DNA of 64,000 nt from Thalassovita mangrovi (GCF_009857745.1 NZ_WWEN01000009.1:123338-187337), one strand, 5' to 3'; positions 27,238-35,738 are shown, counted from the first letter of the stretch. Translations and numbers: made by a program. The notes: generated by a model from the letters alone, not told the origin.

Positions 27238-28368
27238 ATGCTTCTGAATTATTACGGGTTCTACCCTGGCTTCCTGGCTGACGCCTTTTTCAATGAGTTT
27301 GGCGAGGTCAATCTCGACATTCTCAGCGTCAGCTCGACACAAGCCGTTCTTGAACAGCTAGACAGTGGCATCATAACCACGCTGACCGGCACCAACTTTG
27401 CCGTCGATGGCACCGGTAGCCCGACCGGCGGCACGATCACCGGCATCAGCTTCGAAACCTCCGGCAGCAACACCATCGCCGAGATTTCGGGGATCAGCTG
27501 GAGCCTGGTGGCCTTTGATGAAGCGTTGGCCGCTCTCGAGGAAGATGACAACCCGGTGCCGATGTCCGACCTGTTCGACAGCAGCGGCGCGATCACCGTC
27601 GATGCCAGCACTGCGAACCAGCCTCTGGACATGACGGACTGGGAAGACTTGCTGCCCTTCATCAACAACAGCGTGAATGTCACCGGCACCAATTCCTCTG
27701 ACGACATCCTGGGCGGCGCCGGCCGCGACAGCCTGGATGGCGGGGACGGCTTCGATTTCATTTTTGGCGGCAATGGTCAGGACACGCTGATCGGCGGTGC
27801 CGGGGACGATGAAATGATCGGCGGCGACAGCGAAAACGACCTGCGCGATGTCATGTATGGAGGCGACGGCGCCGACTACATGGACGGCAATTACGGCAAT
27901 GACGAACTGCGCGGCGATGCCGGCAACGACACGCTGATCGGCGGCTTCGGCGCAGACACCGTGCTGGGCGGCGACGGCGATGACAACCTGACCGCACAGG
28001 CCTGGGGCGATCTGCTGTTCGGCGGCGACGGCAACGATTTCATCAATGGCGGTTTCGGCTACGACCGGGTCAATGGCGGCACCGGGGCCGACGCTTTCTT
28101 CCATCTCGGCGTGGCCGGGCACGGGTCGGACTGGATCCAGGACTTCGACTCGGTAGAGGGCGATTACCTGCTGTACGGCGGCACCGCCACGGCCGACCAG
28201 TTCCAGATCAATTATGCCGATACCGAGAATGCCGGCGAGGCAGGCATCAGCGAAGCCTTCATCATCTATCGTCCCACCGGTCAGATCCTCTGGGCGCTGG
28301 TCGATGGCGGCGGACAGGAAGAAATCAATCTCATGATCGGCTCCACCCTCTACGACCTGATGGCTTGA
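27238..28368 (+). CDS. RTX calcium-binding repeat protein 2
   Basis: A 376-residue paralog of the flanking RTX genes. It has the same N-terminal module (LTGTNFAVDGTG, GTITGISFETSG, SGISWSLVAFDEAL), an RTX block from about residue 155 to 290 with repeats such as GGAGRDSLDGGDGFDFIFGG, and the same C-terminal module (GHGSDWIQDFDSVEGD, PTGQILWALVDGGGQEEINL, YDLMA). It is the shortest of the three because it has fewer repeats and no insertion. Export by a type I system is inferred from the lack of a signal peptide and the C-terminal form. GGGGGGC precedes the ATG at 27238. An intrinsic terminator follows. Confidence 0.88.
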   Translation: MLLNYYGFYPGFLADAFFNEFGEVNLDILSVSSTQAVLEQLDSGIITTLTGTNFAVDGTGSPTGGTITGISFETSGSNTIAEISGISWSLVAFDEALAALEEDDNPVPMSDLFDSSGAITVDASTANQPLDMTDWEDLLPFINNSVNVTGTNSSDDILGGAGRDSLDGGDGFDFIFGGNGQDTLIGGAGDDEMIGGDSENDLRDVMYGGDGADYMDGNYGNDELRGDAGNDTLIGGFGADTVLGGDGDDNLTAQAWGDLLFGGDGNDFINGGFGYDRVNGGTGADAFFHLGVAGHGSDWIQDFDSVEGDYLLYGGTATADQFQINYADTENAGEAGISEAFIIYRPTGQILWALVDGGGQEEINLMIGSTLYDLMA

Positions 28369-28376
28369 TCTGCACC

Positions 28377-28391
28377 GATTAGGCACTAATC
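28377..28391. promoter_or_regulatory. Inverted repeat after RTX2
   Basis: GATTAG and CTAATC separated by GCA form a perfect dyad nine bases after the RTX2 stop, just before the terminator. Operator or transcript-end role is not decidable. Confidence 0.3.
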
Positions 28392-28399
28392 TCTTCGAT

Positions 28400-28425
28400 A
28401 CCCGGGCGGCGGCGCCCGGGTTTTT
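28400..28425 (+). terminator. Intrinsic terminator between RTX2 and RTX3
   Basis: ACCCGGGCG (28400-28408) pairs with CGCCCGGGT (28413-28421) across a GCGG loop and is followed by TTTTT. It separates RTX2 and RTX3 into distinct transcription units. Confidence 0.85.
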
Positions 28426-28455
28426 CAAAAGATATCTTTATCGGAGAGGTGTATT

Positions 28456-30378
28456 ATGCTTCTGACCTATTACGGGTATTATCAGAATTTCATCAGTGAC
28501 GCCGTTTTCAATTCCAGCGGTGTCCTGGACATCGACCTGATCAGCAACAGCGCGACGCAGGTCGTTCTCGAACAGCCGGAAAGCGGCATCGTGACCACGC
28601 TCACCGGCACCGGGTTCACCTTTTCCGGCGACGATCCGACCGGCGGGACCATCACCGGCTTCAGCTTTGAAACCTCCGACGGCGACACCATTGCCGAGGT
28701 TTCGGGGATCAGCTGGGGCCTTGTCGACTATAACGACGCCCTGGCCGCGATCGACGAAAGCAGCAATGGCGCGCCGATGGGCGCTTTGCTCAGTACCAGC
28801 GCGATCACCCTCGACGCCAGCGGCGCGGGCGACGGGTTCAACATGGGCGACTGGAGCCTCCTCGCGCCCCATATCACCGCTGACATGACCATTACCGGCA
28901 GCCCGCTGGACGACAACCTGTATGGCGGCGCGGGCGACGATGCGATCGATCCCGGCGCCAATGAAGGCTACGACCAGATCCACGGCAGCGCCGGCGATGA
29001 CAGTTTCGATTTCGGCCAGGCCGACGAGATCAGCTATTACGACATCATTTATGACCAGTTGGAAACCGGGATCACCGCGACGATCGATGCCGTGGCGCGC
29101 ACCGGAACGGTGACCAGCAACGGTGATACCGATACCTTCACCAACCTCGCCGCGGCGCTGACCCATGGCGGCATCGGGATCATCGGCAGCACCCATGACG
29201 ACACGTTCAACATCACCTTGGCCGAGGATGCCTGGGTGGGCTTCGGCGGCGGCGCCGGCAATGACACCTACAACGTGACGGTGGACGGCGGTGGCCGGTT
29301 GTTCTTCAACTGGGATGGCATCGACGGGCCCGATCAGGGCGTGGTGGCCGACCTGACCACCGGGGTGATCAGCAATGACGGATTGGGCGGTACGGATCAG
29401 CTCAATATCCTGGGCGGGGCCGAATGGCTGGAAATCCGCACCACCGATTACAACGATTCCATCCTCGGCAGTTCGCGCGGCGAAAGCTTCATCCTGGAAC
29501 AGGGCGACGATACGCTGGATGGCGGCGGCGGCACCGACCGGGTGCGCTATGACCGCTCCGGCGTAACCGCGGTCGAGGTCGACCTGGACGCGGGCACCGC
29601 CACCGGGCTGTGGGACGGCAACGCCTTCACCCACCACCTGAGCAATGTCGAATATATCCGCGGGTCGCTGGAAGGCAACGACACGCTGCTGGGCCAGAAC
29701 GGGGTCGATATCTTCGAAGGGCGCGGCGGCAATGACAGCATGAACGGCCATGCCGGCGACGACCGGCTGTATGGCGAAGACGGCACCGATACGCTGATCG
29801 GCGAGGACGGCAACGACACCCTGGTCGGCGGCAGCAGCGAAAACGACCTGCGCGACAACATCTATGGCGGCAACGGCGCCGACGATATCGATGGCGGCTA
29901 CGGCAATGACGAATTGCGCGGCGATGCGGGTAACGACACGATTGTGGGCGGCTTCGGCGCCGACACCGTGCTGGGTGGCGACGATGACGATGCGCTGACC
30001 GGGCAGGCCTGGGGCGACTTGCTGTTCGGCGGCAATGGCGACGACTTCATCAATGGCGGTTATGGCTACGACCGGGTGAACGGCGGCGACGGCGCCGACG
30101 CCTTCTTCCATCTCGGGGTGGCCGGGCACGGGTCGGACTGGATCCAGGATTACGACGCCTCCGAGGGCGATTACCTGCAATATGGCGGCTCCGGCGCGTC
30201 GCTCGACCAGTTCCGGGTCAATTACGGCAACACGGACGGTGCCGGGGCGGCGGATGTGGACGAAGCCTTCGTGATCTATCAGCCGACCGGGCAGATTCTC
30301 TGGGCGCTGGTGGATGGCGGCGCGCAGCAGCAGATCAACCTGATGATCGGCTCCACCGTCTACGATCTGTTGGCCTGA
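28456..30378 (+). CDS. RTX calcium-binding repeat protein 3
   Basis: A 640-residue paralog. The N-terminal module (about 1-105, GTITGFSFETSDGD, SGISWGLVDYNDAL) and the C-terminal module (GHGSDWIQDYDASEGD, PTGQILWALVDGGAQQQINL, YDLLA) match RTX2 closely. Between them a first short repeat block (about 150-180) is followed by a roughly 200-residue beta-rich insertion with little RTX character (about 185-390, including FNWDGIDGPDQGVVADLTT). A second RTX block follows (about 400-555). The insertion may be a separate beta-helix or carbohydrate-binding part. GGAGAGG precedes the ATG. A strong hairpin lies 29 bases downstream of the stop. Confidence 0.88.
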   Translation: MLLTYYGYYQNFISDAVFNSSGVLDIDLISNSATQVVLEQPESGIVTTLTGTGFTFSGDDPTGGTITGFSFETSDGDTIAEVSGISWGLVDYNDALAAIDESSNGAPMGALLSTSAITLDASGAGDGFNMGDWSLLAPHITADMTITGSPLDDNLYGGAGDDAIDPGANEGYDQIHGSAGDDSFDFGQADEISYYDIIYDQLETGITATIDAVARTGTVTSNGDTDTFTNLAAALTHGGIGIIGSTHDDTFNITLAEDAWVGFGGGAGNDTYNVTVDGGGRLFFNWDGIDGPDQGVVADLTTGVISNDGLGGTDQLNILGGAEWLEIRTTDYNDSILGSSRGESFILEQGDDTLDGGGGTDRVRYDRSGVTAVEVDLDAGTATGLWDGNAFTHHLSNVEYIRGSLEGNDTLLGQNGVDIFEGRGGNDSMNGHAGDDRLYGEDGTDTLIGEDGNDTLVGGSSENDLRDNIYGGNGADDIDGGYGNDELRGDAGNDTIVGGFGADTVLGGDDDDALTGQAWGDLLFGGNGDDFINGGYGYDRVNGGDGADAFFHLGVAGHGSDWIQDYDASEGDYLQYGGSGASLDQFRVNYGNTDGAGAADVDEAFVIYQPTGQILWALVDGGAQQQINLMIGSTVYDLLA

Positions 30379-30406
30379 CCCCGCCGGGCTGAGGGCGCGA
30401 TCCGGT

Positions 30407-30444
30407 CCCATTGGTGCCAATTTTCCCGGATTGGCGCCAATGGG
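30407..30444. promoter_or_regulatory. Long hairpin made of two ATTGG-N2-CCAAT palindromes
   Basis: CCCATTGGTGCCAAT (30407-30421) pairs with ATTGGCGCCAATGGG (30430-30444) with one G-U pair and an 8-base loop. Each arm is itself an ATTGG-N2-CCAAT palindrome, and another GCCAAT half-site lies at about 30465-30470. It may end the RTX3 transcript or act as operator for the OmpA gene downstream. It is followed by GGCTATTTTG, a poor T-tract. Confidence 0.5.
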
Positions 30445-30491
30445 GGCTATTTTGTGTTACTGTTGCCAATTTCGACGCAATATCTAGTGAA

Positions 30492-30507
30492 TTTACCTTC
30501 ACTTAAC
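30492..30507. promoter_or_regulatory. Near-consensus CtrA box upstream of the OmpA-family gene
   Basis: TTTA-CCTTCAC-TTAA-C differs from the CtrA consensus TTAA-N7-TTAAC at one position. It lies 104 bases before the GTG start at 30611. GTGAA and TTCAC flank it as a short dyad. Confidence 0.4.
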
Positions 30508-30610
30508 CTACAAAGGTGCTACACTCCGCCCATTCATTTGCGTCGGGTACCGCATTAATTGCTGCCAAATTCAGCGGGCCCCGGGGGGTAACAACACGAA
30601 GGACAGGGCT

Positions 30611-31192
30611 GTGGCGAAAATGATTTCCAAAGCATTTCGTACCGCTTTCGCTTGCGCCGTCGTTTCAGCCATGGGGATCACGGGCACGGCGCAATTCGCC
30701 GCCGCCCAGGAAGCCGGCGAGACGACGATCCGTGGCGAAGAATATTTGCCGACCATCTGGATCGATCCCGATGGCTGCGAACACTGGGTGATGGATGACG
30801 GCGCCGAGGGCTACATGAGCCCGCATGTGACCCGCGAAGGCATCCCGGTCTGCCGCCGTGGCAATGTCTGCGGCGTGATGAACAGCGATCAGCTGTTCGC
30901 CACCGATAAATACAGCATCAACGCTGCGGGCCGCGCCCGGCTGGAGGATTTCTTCCGCCAGTCGCAGGCGCGCGCCTATATCATCGCCGGTCACACCGAC
31001 AGCCGCGCCTCGGACGCCTATAACATGCGGCTGAGCTACAACCGCGCCAACGCGGTAGCCCGCATCGCCAACGGTGTCGGCGCCAAGGTCGTCGATGTGC
31101 GCGGCTATGGCGAACGGATGCCGAAAGCGTCGAATGCGACCGCCGCCGGCATGCAGCAGAACCGCCGCGTCGAAATCATCTGCATCCGCTGA
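30611..31192 (+). CDS. OmpA-family outer-membrane protein with a Cys module
   Basis: A 193-residue protein starting at GTG 30611 (AAGGA seven bases upstream; ATG 30620 is too far). A signal peptide ends near TAQFAAAQ. Residues 49-81 form a module with IWIDPDGCEHW and DDGAEGYMS and the Cys56/Cys81 pair, shared with the next gene. Residues about 90-193 are an OmpA C-terminal domain: FATDKYSINAAGRARLEDF, AYIIAGHTDSRASDAYNMRL and VDVRGYGERMPKASN, which binds peptidoglycan. It likely sits in the outer membrane or periplasm and ties the envelope to the wall. Co-transcribed with the lipoprotein 21 bases downstream. Confidence 0.88.
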   Translation: MAKMISKAFRTAFACAVVSAMGITGTAQFAAAQEAGETTIRGEEYLPTIWIDPDGCEHWVMDDGAEGYMSPHVTREGIPVCRRGNVCGVMNSDQLFATDKYSINAAGRARLEDFFRQSQARAYIIAGHTDSRASDAYNMRLSYNRANAVARIANGVGAKVVDVRGYGERMPKASNATAAGMQQNRRVEIICIR

Positions 31193-31213
31193 TCGAGCGA
31201 GGGAGAAACACAC

Positions 31214-31528
31214 ATGACTTTGGGCAAAGCCATCATCGCTCTCGCGCTGTTCGGTACGCTGGCCGGCTGCGAAGTGGCGGGCCACGGCACCGTCGGTTCG
31301 GACAAGACCCGCGACCGCGGCTTCGACGCGAAACATCTCAGCCAGCTGAAGGCCGGTATCTGGGTCGATCCCAACGGCTGCGATCACTGGATCATCGACG
31401 ACGGCGTCGAAGGCTACCTGTCGCAGCGGCTGGACAAATACGGCAAGCCGGTCTGCTCCGGCGCGGCGCCTCCGGGCACCGCCACCGGCCCGTTCAAGCA
31501 GGGCAGCGAATTCCCCGACTATTTGTGA
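31214..31528 (+). CDS. Small lipoprotein sharing the OmpA partner's Cys module
   Basis: A 104-residue lipoprotein. The signal has the lipobox LAGC (Cys19). Residues 49-81 (IWVDPNGCDHW, DDGVEGYLS, GKPVC) align without gaps to residues 49-81 of the upstream OmpA-family protein, with 19 of 33 identities and both Cys kept. The remaining C-terminus is Pro/Gly-rich. It is the second gene of the operon and ends in an intrinsic terminator. A shared binding partner or mutual interaction of the two modules is plausible but inferred. Confidence 0.8.
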   Translation: MTLGKAIIALALFGTLAGCEVAGHGTVGSDKTRDRGFDAKHLSQLKAGIWVDPNGCDHWIIDDGVEGYLSQRLDKYGKPVCSGAAPPGTATGPFKQGSEFPDYL

Positions 31529-31548
31529 TCCCCGGGGATCCGACTTCG

Positions 31549-31581
31549 AAAGCCGCCGGTTTCAGCGCCGGCGGTTTTTTT
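31549..31581 (+). terminator. Intrinsic terminator after the lipoprotein gene
   Basis: CCGCCGG (31553-31559) pairs with CCGGCGG (31568-31574), followed by seven T. It closes the OmpA-lipoprotein operon. Confidence 0.85.
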
Positions 31582-31672
31582 ATGCCGGTTTGATGACAAT
31601 CGACCACAATATCTTGCGTGAACCCTGCGAAGTTGGCACCATCAGGGTACAATCAGATGCAAGGAGTCGTGC

Positions 31673-32683
31673 TTGTCCGACAGCGTGTTGATCCCGCCCA
31701 CCGATCCCGAAAGCCTCAGCGAAGCGGTTCTGGAATTTCCCGATAATCGTTTGCTGATAGACCTTTGCGGCGAATATGATCGCAACCTGGCCGCCATCGA
31801 GCAGAAACTGGGCGTGCATATCCTGCGCCGCGGCAACCATCTGTCGATTCACGGCGAAACCGGCGCGGTGGCGGAATGCGAAACCGTGCTGCAGGGGCTT
31901 TACGAACGGCTGGAGGCGGGGCGCGCGGTGGAAACCGGCGATATCGACCGCGAAATCCGCATGGGATCTTCTGAGGCCGAAACCGGCACGCGCGACGGCG
32001 ACCAGCTGGAAATGTTCCGTGGCGGCAAGGTCGAAATCAAGACCCGCAAGAAACTGGTCGAACCGCGTACCGAGGCGCAGAAAGCCTATGTGCAGAACCT
32101 GTTCGCCAATGAAATGGCTTTCGGCATCGGCCCGGCCGGCACCGGCAAGACCTACCTGGCCGTCGCCGTGGGCGTGTCGATGTTCATCGACGGCGCGGTG
32201 GACCGCATCATCCTGGCCCGCCCGGCGGTGGAAGCGGGCGAAAAACTGGGCTACCTGCCCGGCGACATGAAGGAAAAGGTCGACCCCTACATGCAGCCGC
32301 TCTACGACGCGCTGAACGATTTCCTGCCCGGCAAGCAGACCGCCAAGCTGATCGAGGAAAAGCGCATCGAAATCGCGCCGCTGGCCTTCATGCGCGGCCG
32401 CACCCTGGCCAACGCCTTCGTGGTGCTCGACGAGGCGCAGAACGCCACCTCGATGCAGATGAAGATGTTCCTGACCCGCCTGGGCGAGGGATCGCGCATG
32501 GTGATCACCGGCGACCGCAGCCAGGTCGACCTGCCGCGCGGCGTCTCTTCCGGGTTGCACGATGCCGAACGGCTGCTGAAACATATCCCCAGGATCAGCT
32601 TCAACTATTTCACCGCCAAGGACGTGGTCCGCCACCCCCTTGTCGCCGCCATCATCGAAGCCTATGAGGCCGACGAAGCCTGA
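31673..32683 (+). CDS. ybeZ: PhoH family ATPase (YbeZ-like)
   Basis: A 336-residue PhoH-like protein with an N-terminal KH-like part (about 50-80) and the P-loop ATPase: Walker A GPAGTGKTYLAV, Walker B VVLDEAQNAT, and the RSQVDLPRG sensor. It starts at TTG 31673, six bases after AAGGAG. It is the first gene of the ybeZ-ybeY-corC-lnt order that is conserved widely in proteobacteria. YbeZ works with the YbeY endoribonuclease in rRNA processing. Confidence 0.93.
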   Translation: MSDSVLIPPTDPESLSEAVLEFPDNRLLIDLCGEYDRNLAAIEQKLGVHILRRGNHLSIHGETGAVAECETVLQGLYERLEAGRAVETGDIDREIRMGSSEAETGTRDGDQLEMFRGGKVEIKTRKKLVEPRTEAQKAYVQNLFANEMAFGIGPAGTGKTYLAVAVGVSMFIDGAVDRIILARPAVEAGEKLGYLPGDMKEKVDPYMQPLYDALNDFLPGKQTAKLIEEKRIEIAPLAFMRGRTLANAFVVLDEAQNATSMQMKMFLTRLGEGSRMVITGDRSQVDLPRGVSSGLHDAERLLKHIPRISFNYFTAKDVVRHPLVAAIIEAYEADEA

Positions 32684-32687
32684 TCCC

Positions 32688-32710
32688 TTCTTCTTGGGGC
32701 AAATACTCCG
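32688..32710. repeat. Dispersed intergenic repeat, single copy
   Basis: CTTCTTCTTGGGGCAAATAC with TCCG, the reverse-orientation form of the AAGAAGAAG/GAGTATTT unit, immediately after the ybeZ stop. A GGGGGCAGGCCCCC hairpin follows it (about 32716-32731). Confidence 0.6.
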
Positions 32711-32748
32711 GGGGTGTGGGGGCAGGCCCCCACATGCGACGGTAAGAG

Positions 32749-33267
32749 ATGCTGACCGATACGATTCTGGAAGACGACCGCTGGCAGGACGCGGATCTCG
32801 AAACCCTGGCCGAGGTGGCGGCGCGCGCCGCGCTGGCCCGGCTCGGCCTCGACCCCGAGCGGTTCGAGATTGCCGTGCTGGGCTGCGACGACGCCCGGAT
32901 TGCCGAGCTCAACGCCGATTTCCGCGAAAAACCGACACCCACCAACGTGCTGAGCTGGCCCAGCGAGGAGCGCGGCGCGCAGGTCGACGGGGACATGCCG
33001 GACATCCCCGAGACCGGACCGCAAGGGACGGGCGAGGGCCCGCCGGAGGAGCTCGGCGATATCGCCATCGCCTTTGAAACCTGCACCCGCGAGGCCAGCG
33101 AGGCGGGTAAACCGCTGGCCGATCACATCACCCATCTGGTGGTCCATGCCACCCTGCACCTGCTGGGCTTCGACCATATCCGTGACAAGGATGCCACGTT
33201 GATGGAAGGGTTGGAGAGTGAAATACTTGGCAAAATGGGGTTGCCTGACCCATATATGGAAAAATAG
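32749..33267 (+). CDS. ybeY: Endoribonuclease YbeY
   Basis: A 172-residue YbeY. The zinc-binding motif H-x3-H-x5-H is intact in HATLHLLGFDHIRD. The start motif NADFREKPTPTNVLSWP is typical. There is an acidic, Pro/Gly-rich insertion around residues 75-105 that is longer than in E. coli YbeY. It matures rRNA 3' ends and takes part in ribosome quality control. It lies between ybeZ and corC in the standard order. Confidence 0.94.
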   Translation: MLTDTILEDDRWQDADLETLAEVAARAALARLGLDPERFEIAVLGCDDARIAELNADFREKPTPTNVLSWPSEERGAQVDGDMPDIPETGPQGTGEGPPEELGDIAIAFETCTREASEAGKPLADHITHLVVHATLHLLGFDHIRDKDATLMEGLESEILGKMGLPDPYMEK

Positions 33268-33302
33268 GCGGGTGAGACACCCGTCCAGGTTGGAAAGGTA
33301 AG

Positions 33303-34193
33303 ATGGGCGACAGTACCGACGGCTCTTCTATGGCGGCGCACAGCGCGCAGTCATCGGACAATTCGAATACCCCCGGTTTCTTCCGGCGTGTCCTTGCGGC
33401 ACTCGGCCCCGAGGCGTCAGGCGAAACCACCCCCACGGGCGGGGATATACAAATCACGGCATCGGGAAATCGCGCACCGGACCTGCAATCGCTGGGCCGG
33501 GTGCGGGTCAACGACGTGGCGGTCCCCAAGGCCGATATCGTCGCGGTTCCCGCCGATATCTCGAAATCCGAACTGGTCGAACAGTTCCGCGAAACCGGGT
33601 TTTCCCGGCTGCCGGTCTATGACGGTACGCTGGACACGCCGCTGGGCATGGTCCACCTGAAGGATTTCGCGCTCAGCTACGGCTTCAGCGGCTGCGACGA
33701 GAAGGATCTCGACCTGCGCGGGCTGTTGCGCCCGCTGCTGTTCGTGCCGCCCTCGATGTCGATCGGGGTGCTGTTGCAGAAGATGCAAAGCGAACGGCGC
33801 CACATGGCGCTGGTGATCGACGAATATGGCGGTGTCGACGGGCTGGTCACGATCGAGGACCTGATCGAGGAAGTCGTCGGCGAGATCGAGGACGAACACG
33901 ACACCGACGAAGACCGCCTGTGGGTCAGCGAAAAGCCCGGCCAATACCTGGCGCTGGCGAAAACGCCGCTGGATGAATTCGAGGCCGAAACCGGCGTGTC
34001 GCTGACCGAGACCGACGAGGTCGACGAGGAAGAAATCGACACGCTGGGCGGGCTGGTCTTCATGCTGGCGGGTCGGGTGCCGGTGCGCGGCGAGGTGGTG
34101 CAACACCCCGCGGGCCCCGAATTCGAAGTGGTCGATGCCGATCCGCGCCGCATCAAGCGGCTGCGGGTGCGGCTGAAGAACGTCGCGTCCTGA
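33303..34193 (+). CDS. CorC/HlyC-family CBS-domain protein
   Basis: A 296-residue protein with two CBS domains (about 60-185, including ETGFSRLPVYDGTLDTPLGM and HMALVIDEYGGVDGLVTIED) and a C-terminal CorC_HlyC transporter-associated domain (about 200-290, TLGGLVFMLAGRVPVRGE). It lacks membrane segments, like E. coli CorC/YbeX. It has been linked to magnesium and cobalt efflux and to ribosome biogenesis together with its YbeY neighbour. It lies 35 bases after ybeY and 3 bases before lnt. Confidence 0.92.
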   Translation: MGDSTDGSSMAAHSAQSSDNSNTPGFFRRVLAALGPEASGETTPTGGDIQITASGNRAPDLQSLGRVRVNDVAVPKADIVAVPADISKSELVEQFRETGFSRLPVYDGTLDTPLGMVHLKDFALSYGFSGCDEKDLDLRGLLRPLLFVPPSMSIGVLLQKMQSERRHMALVIDEYGGVDGLVTIEDLIEEVVGEIEDEHDTDEDRLWVSEKPGQYLALAKTPLDEFEAETGVSLTETDEVDEEEIDTLGGLVFMLAGRVPVRGEVVQHPAGPEFEVVDADPRRIKRLRVRLKNVAS

Positions 34194-34196
34194 CCG

Positions 34197-35738
34197 GTGC
34201 CGCGCCCGGTTTCCCCGCTTCGGGCGCTGGCCCCGCATCTTGAAAGCTGGCTGCGCGGGCTTGGCCCGCGCCGGCGCATGGGCGTTGCGGCGGTCTTCGG
34301 GGCGCTGGCGGCCACCGGCCAGGCGCCGTTCGATCTGTGGCAACTGGCGCTTGTGGGCTTTGCCGGGCTTTATTCGGTGTTCCTGACCGCGGGGACGGCG
34401 CGGCGGGCGGGCTGGGCCGGGTGGGCCGGGGGGACCGGCTATTTCGCGCTGGCCCTGTGCTGGATCGTTGAACCCTTCCTGGTCGACATCGCCCGGCATG
34501 GCTGGATGGCGCCGTTTGCGCTTTTGTTCATGGCCGCCGGGCTGGCGCTGTTCTGGGGCGCCGCCATGATGCTGGCGCACCGGCTGGGGCGGGGGGCGAT
34601 CGTCTGGATCGGCGCGCTGGCGCTGGCGGAACTGGTGCGATCCTATGTGTTCACCGGGTTTCCCTGGGCGCTGATCGGCCATATCTGGATCCCCACCGCG
34701 ATGGCGCAATGGGCGGGGTTCGTCGGCCCGCACGGGCTGAGCCTGATCGCGCTGGCCTCTGCCGTGGCGCTGCGCCAGTTGTTTACCGCCCATCCGGCCA
34801 GGGCCGTCGTTCCGGTGCTGCTGCTGGCGGGGCTGTTCGCGGGCGGGGCGTATCTGGCCGCCTCGGGCCCCGCGCCGCGCGCCGCGCCGGTGGTGCGGCT
34901 GATCCAGCCCAACGCGCCGCAGCATCAGAAATGGGATCCCGATTACGTCCCGATCTTCTTCCGCCGACTGGTCGAGGCCACCGCGGCCGATCCGCGCCCC
35001 GACCTGATCGTGTGGCCGGAAACATCCGTGCCGGTCTACCTGGAATATGCCGAGGAAACGCTGAAGGTGATCGCCGAGGCCGCCAGTGGCGTGCCGGTCG
35101 TCCTGGGCGCGCAGCGCGAGGAAGGGGAGCGCATCTTCAACTCGGCGGCGGTGCTGGACGGGCAGGGCAGGATCGCCCAGGTCTATGACAAGCACCACCT
35201 GGTGCCCTTCGGCGAATACGTGCCCTTGGGCGATCTGATGGCGCGGTTCGGCATTCACGGCATGGCGGCGCGCGAAGGCGCGGGATTTTCCGCCGGTCCC
35301 GGCCCGGCGCTGTTCGATCTGGGTGCGCTTGGCACCGCGCTGCCGCTGATCTGTTACGAGGCGGTGTTCCCGCAGGATGTCGGCGCCGCGCCGCAGCGGC
35401 CGGGTTTCCTGCTGCAGATCACCAACGATGCGTGGTTCGGGCGGTTTTCCGGCCCCTATCAGCACCTGTCGCAGGCGCGGCTGCGCGCGATCGAGCAGGG
35501 GCTGCCGATGGTGCGGGTCGCCAATACCGGCGTGTCGGCGGTGATCGACGCGCGCGGCCGGATAACCGGCTCCGTGCCGTTGGGGTTGTCGGGGTGGATC
35601 GACCTGCCGTTGCCCGAAGCATTGCCGCCTACGATCTATGCGCGAATAGGCGACTTATTTGCCGCAGGCGCTATCCTAGCGCTTTTTCTGGCCGTTATTG
35701 GCAATAAGGCGCTGCAAAACGGCCGAAAAGCCGATTGA
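34197..35738 (+). CDS. lnt: Apolipoprotein N-acyltransferase
   Basis: A 513-residue inner-membrane enzyme. An N-terminal half with about six to seven helices is followed by a nitrilase domain in which the catalytic triad is visible: Glu in VWPETSVPVYL, Lys in YDKHHLVPFGEYVP and Cys in LICYEAVFP. A last helix (about 488-505) anchors the C-terminus. It adds the third acyl chain to lipoproteins in the periplasmic leaflet. It starts at GTG 34197, right after corC. Confidence 0.95.
   Translation: MPRPVSPLRALAPHLESWLRGLGPRRRMGVAAVFGALAATGQAPFDLWQLALVGFAGLYSVFLTAGTARRAGWAGWAGGTGYFALALCWIVEPFLVDIARHGWMAPFALLFMAAGLALFWGAAMMLAHRLGRGAIVWIGALALAELVRSYVFTGFPWALIGHIWIPTAMAQWAGFVGPHGLSLIALASAVALRQLFTAHPARAVVPVLLLAGLFAGGAYLAASGPAPRAAPVVRLIQPNAPQHQKWDPDYVPIFFRRLVEATAADPRPDLIVWPETSVPVYLEYAEETLKVIAEAASGVPVVLGAQREEGERIFNSAAVLDGQGRIAQVYDKHHLVPFGEYVPLGDLMARFGIHGMAAREGAGFSAGPGPALFDLGALGTALPLICYEAVFPQDVGAAPQRPGFLLQITNDAWFGRFSGPYQHLSQARLRAIEQGLPMVRVANTGVSAVIDARGRITGSVPLGLSGWIDLPLPEALPPTIYARIGDLFAAGAILALFLAVIGNKALQNGRKAD

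Noticed and set aside
28438-30420. A 660-codon open frame antisense to RTX3
   Set aside because: It mirrors the GC-rich repeat codons of RTX3, has no family resemblance and no ribosome binding site. RTX3 is clearly the coding frame.
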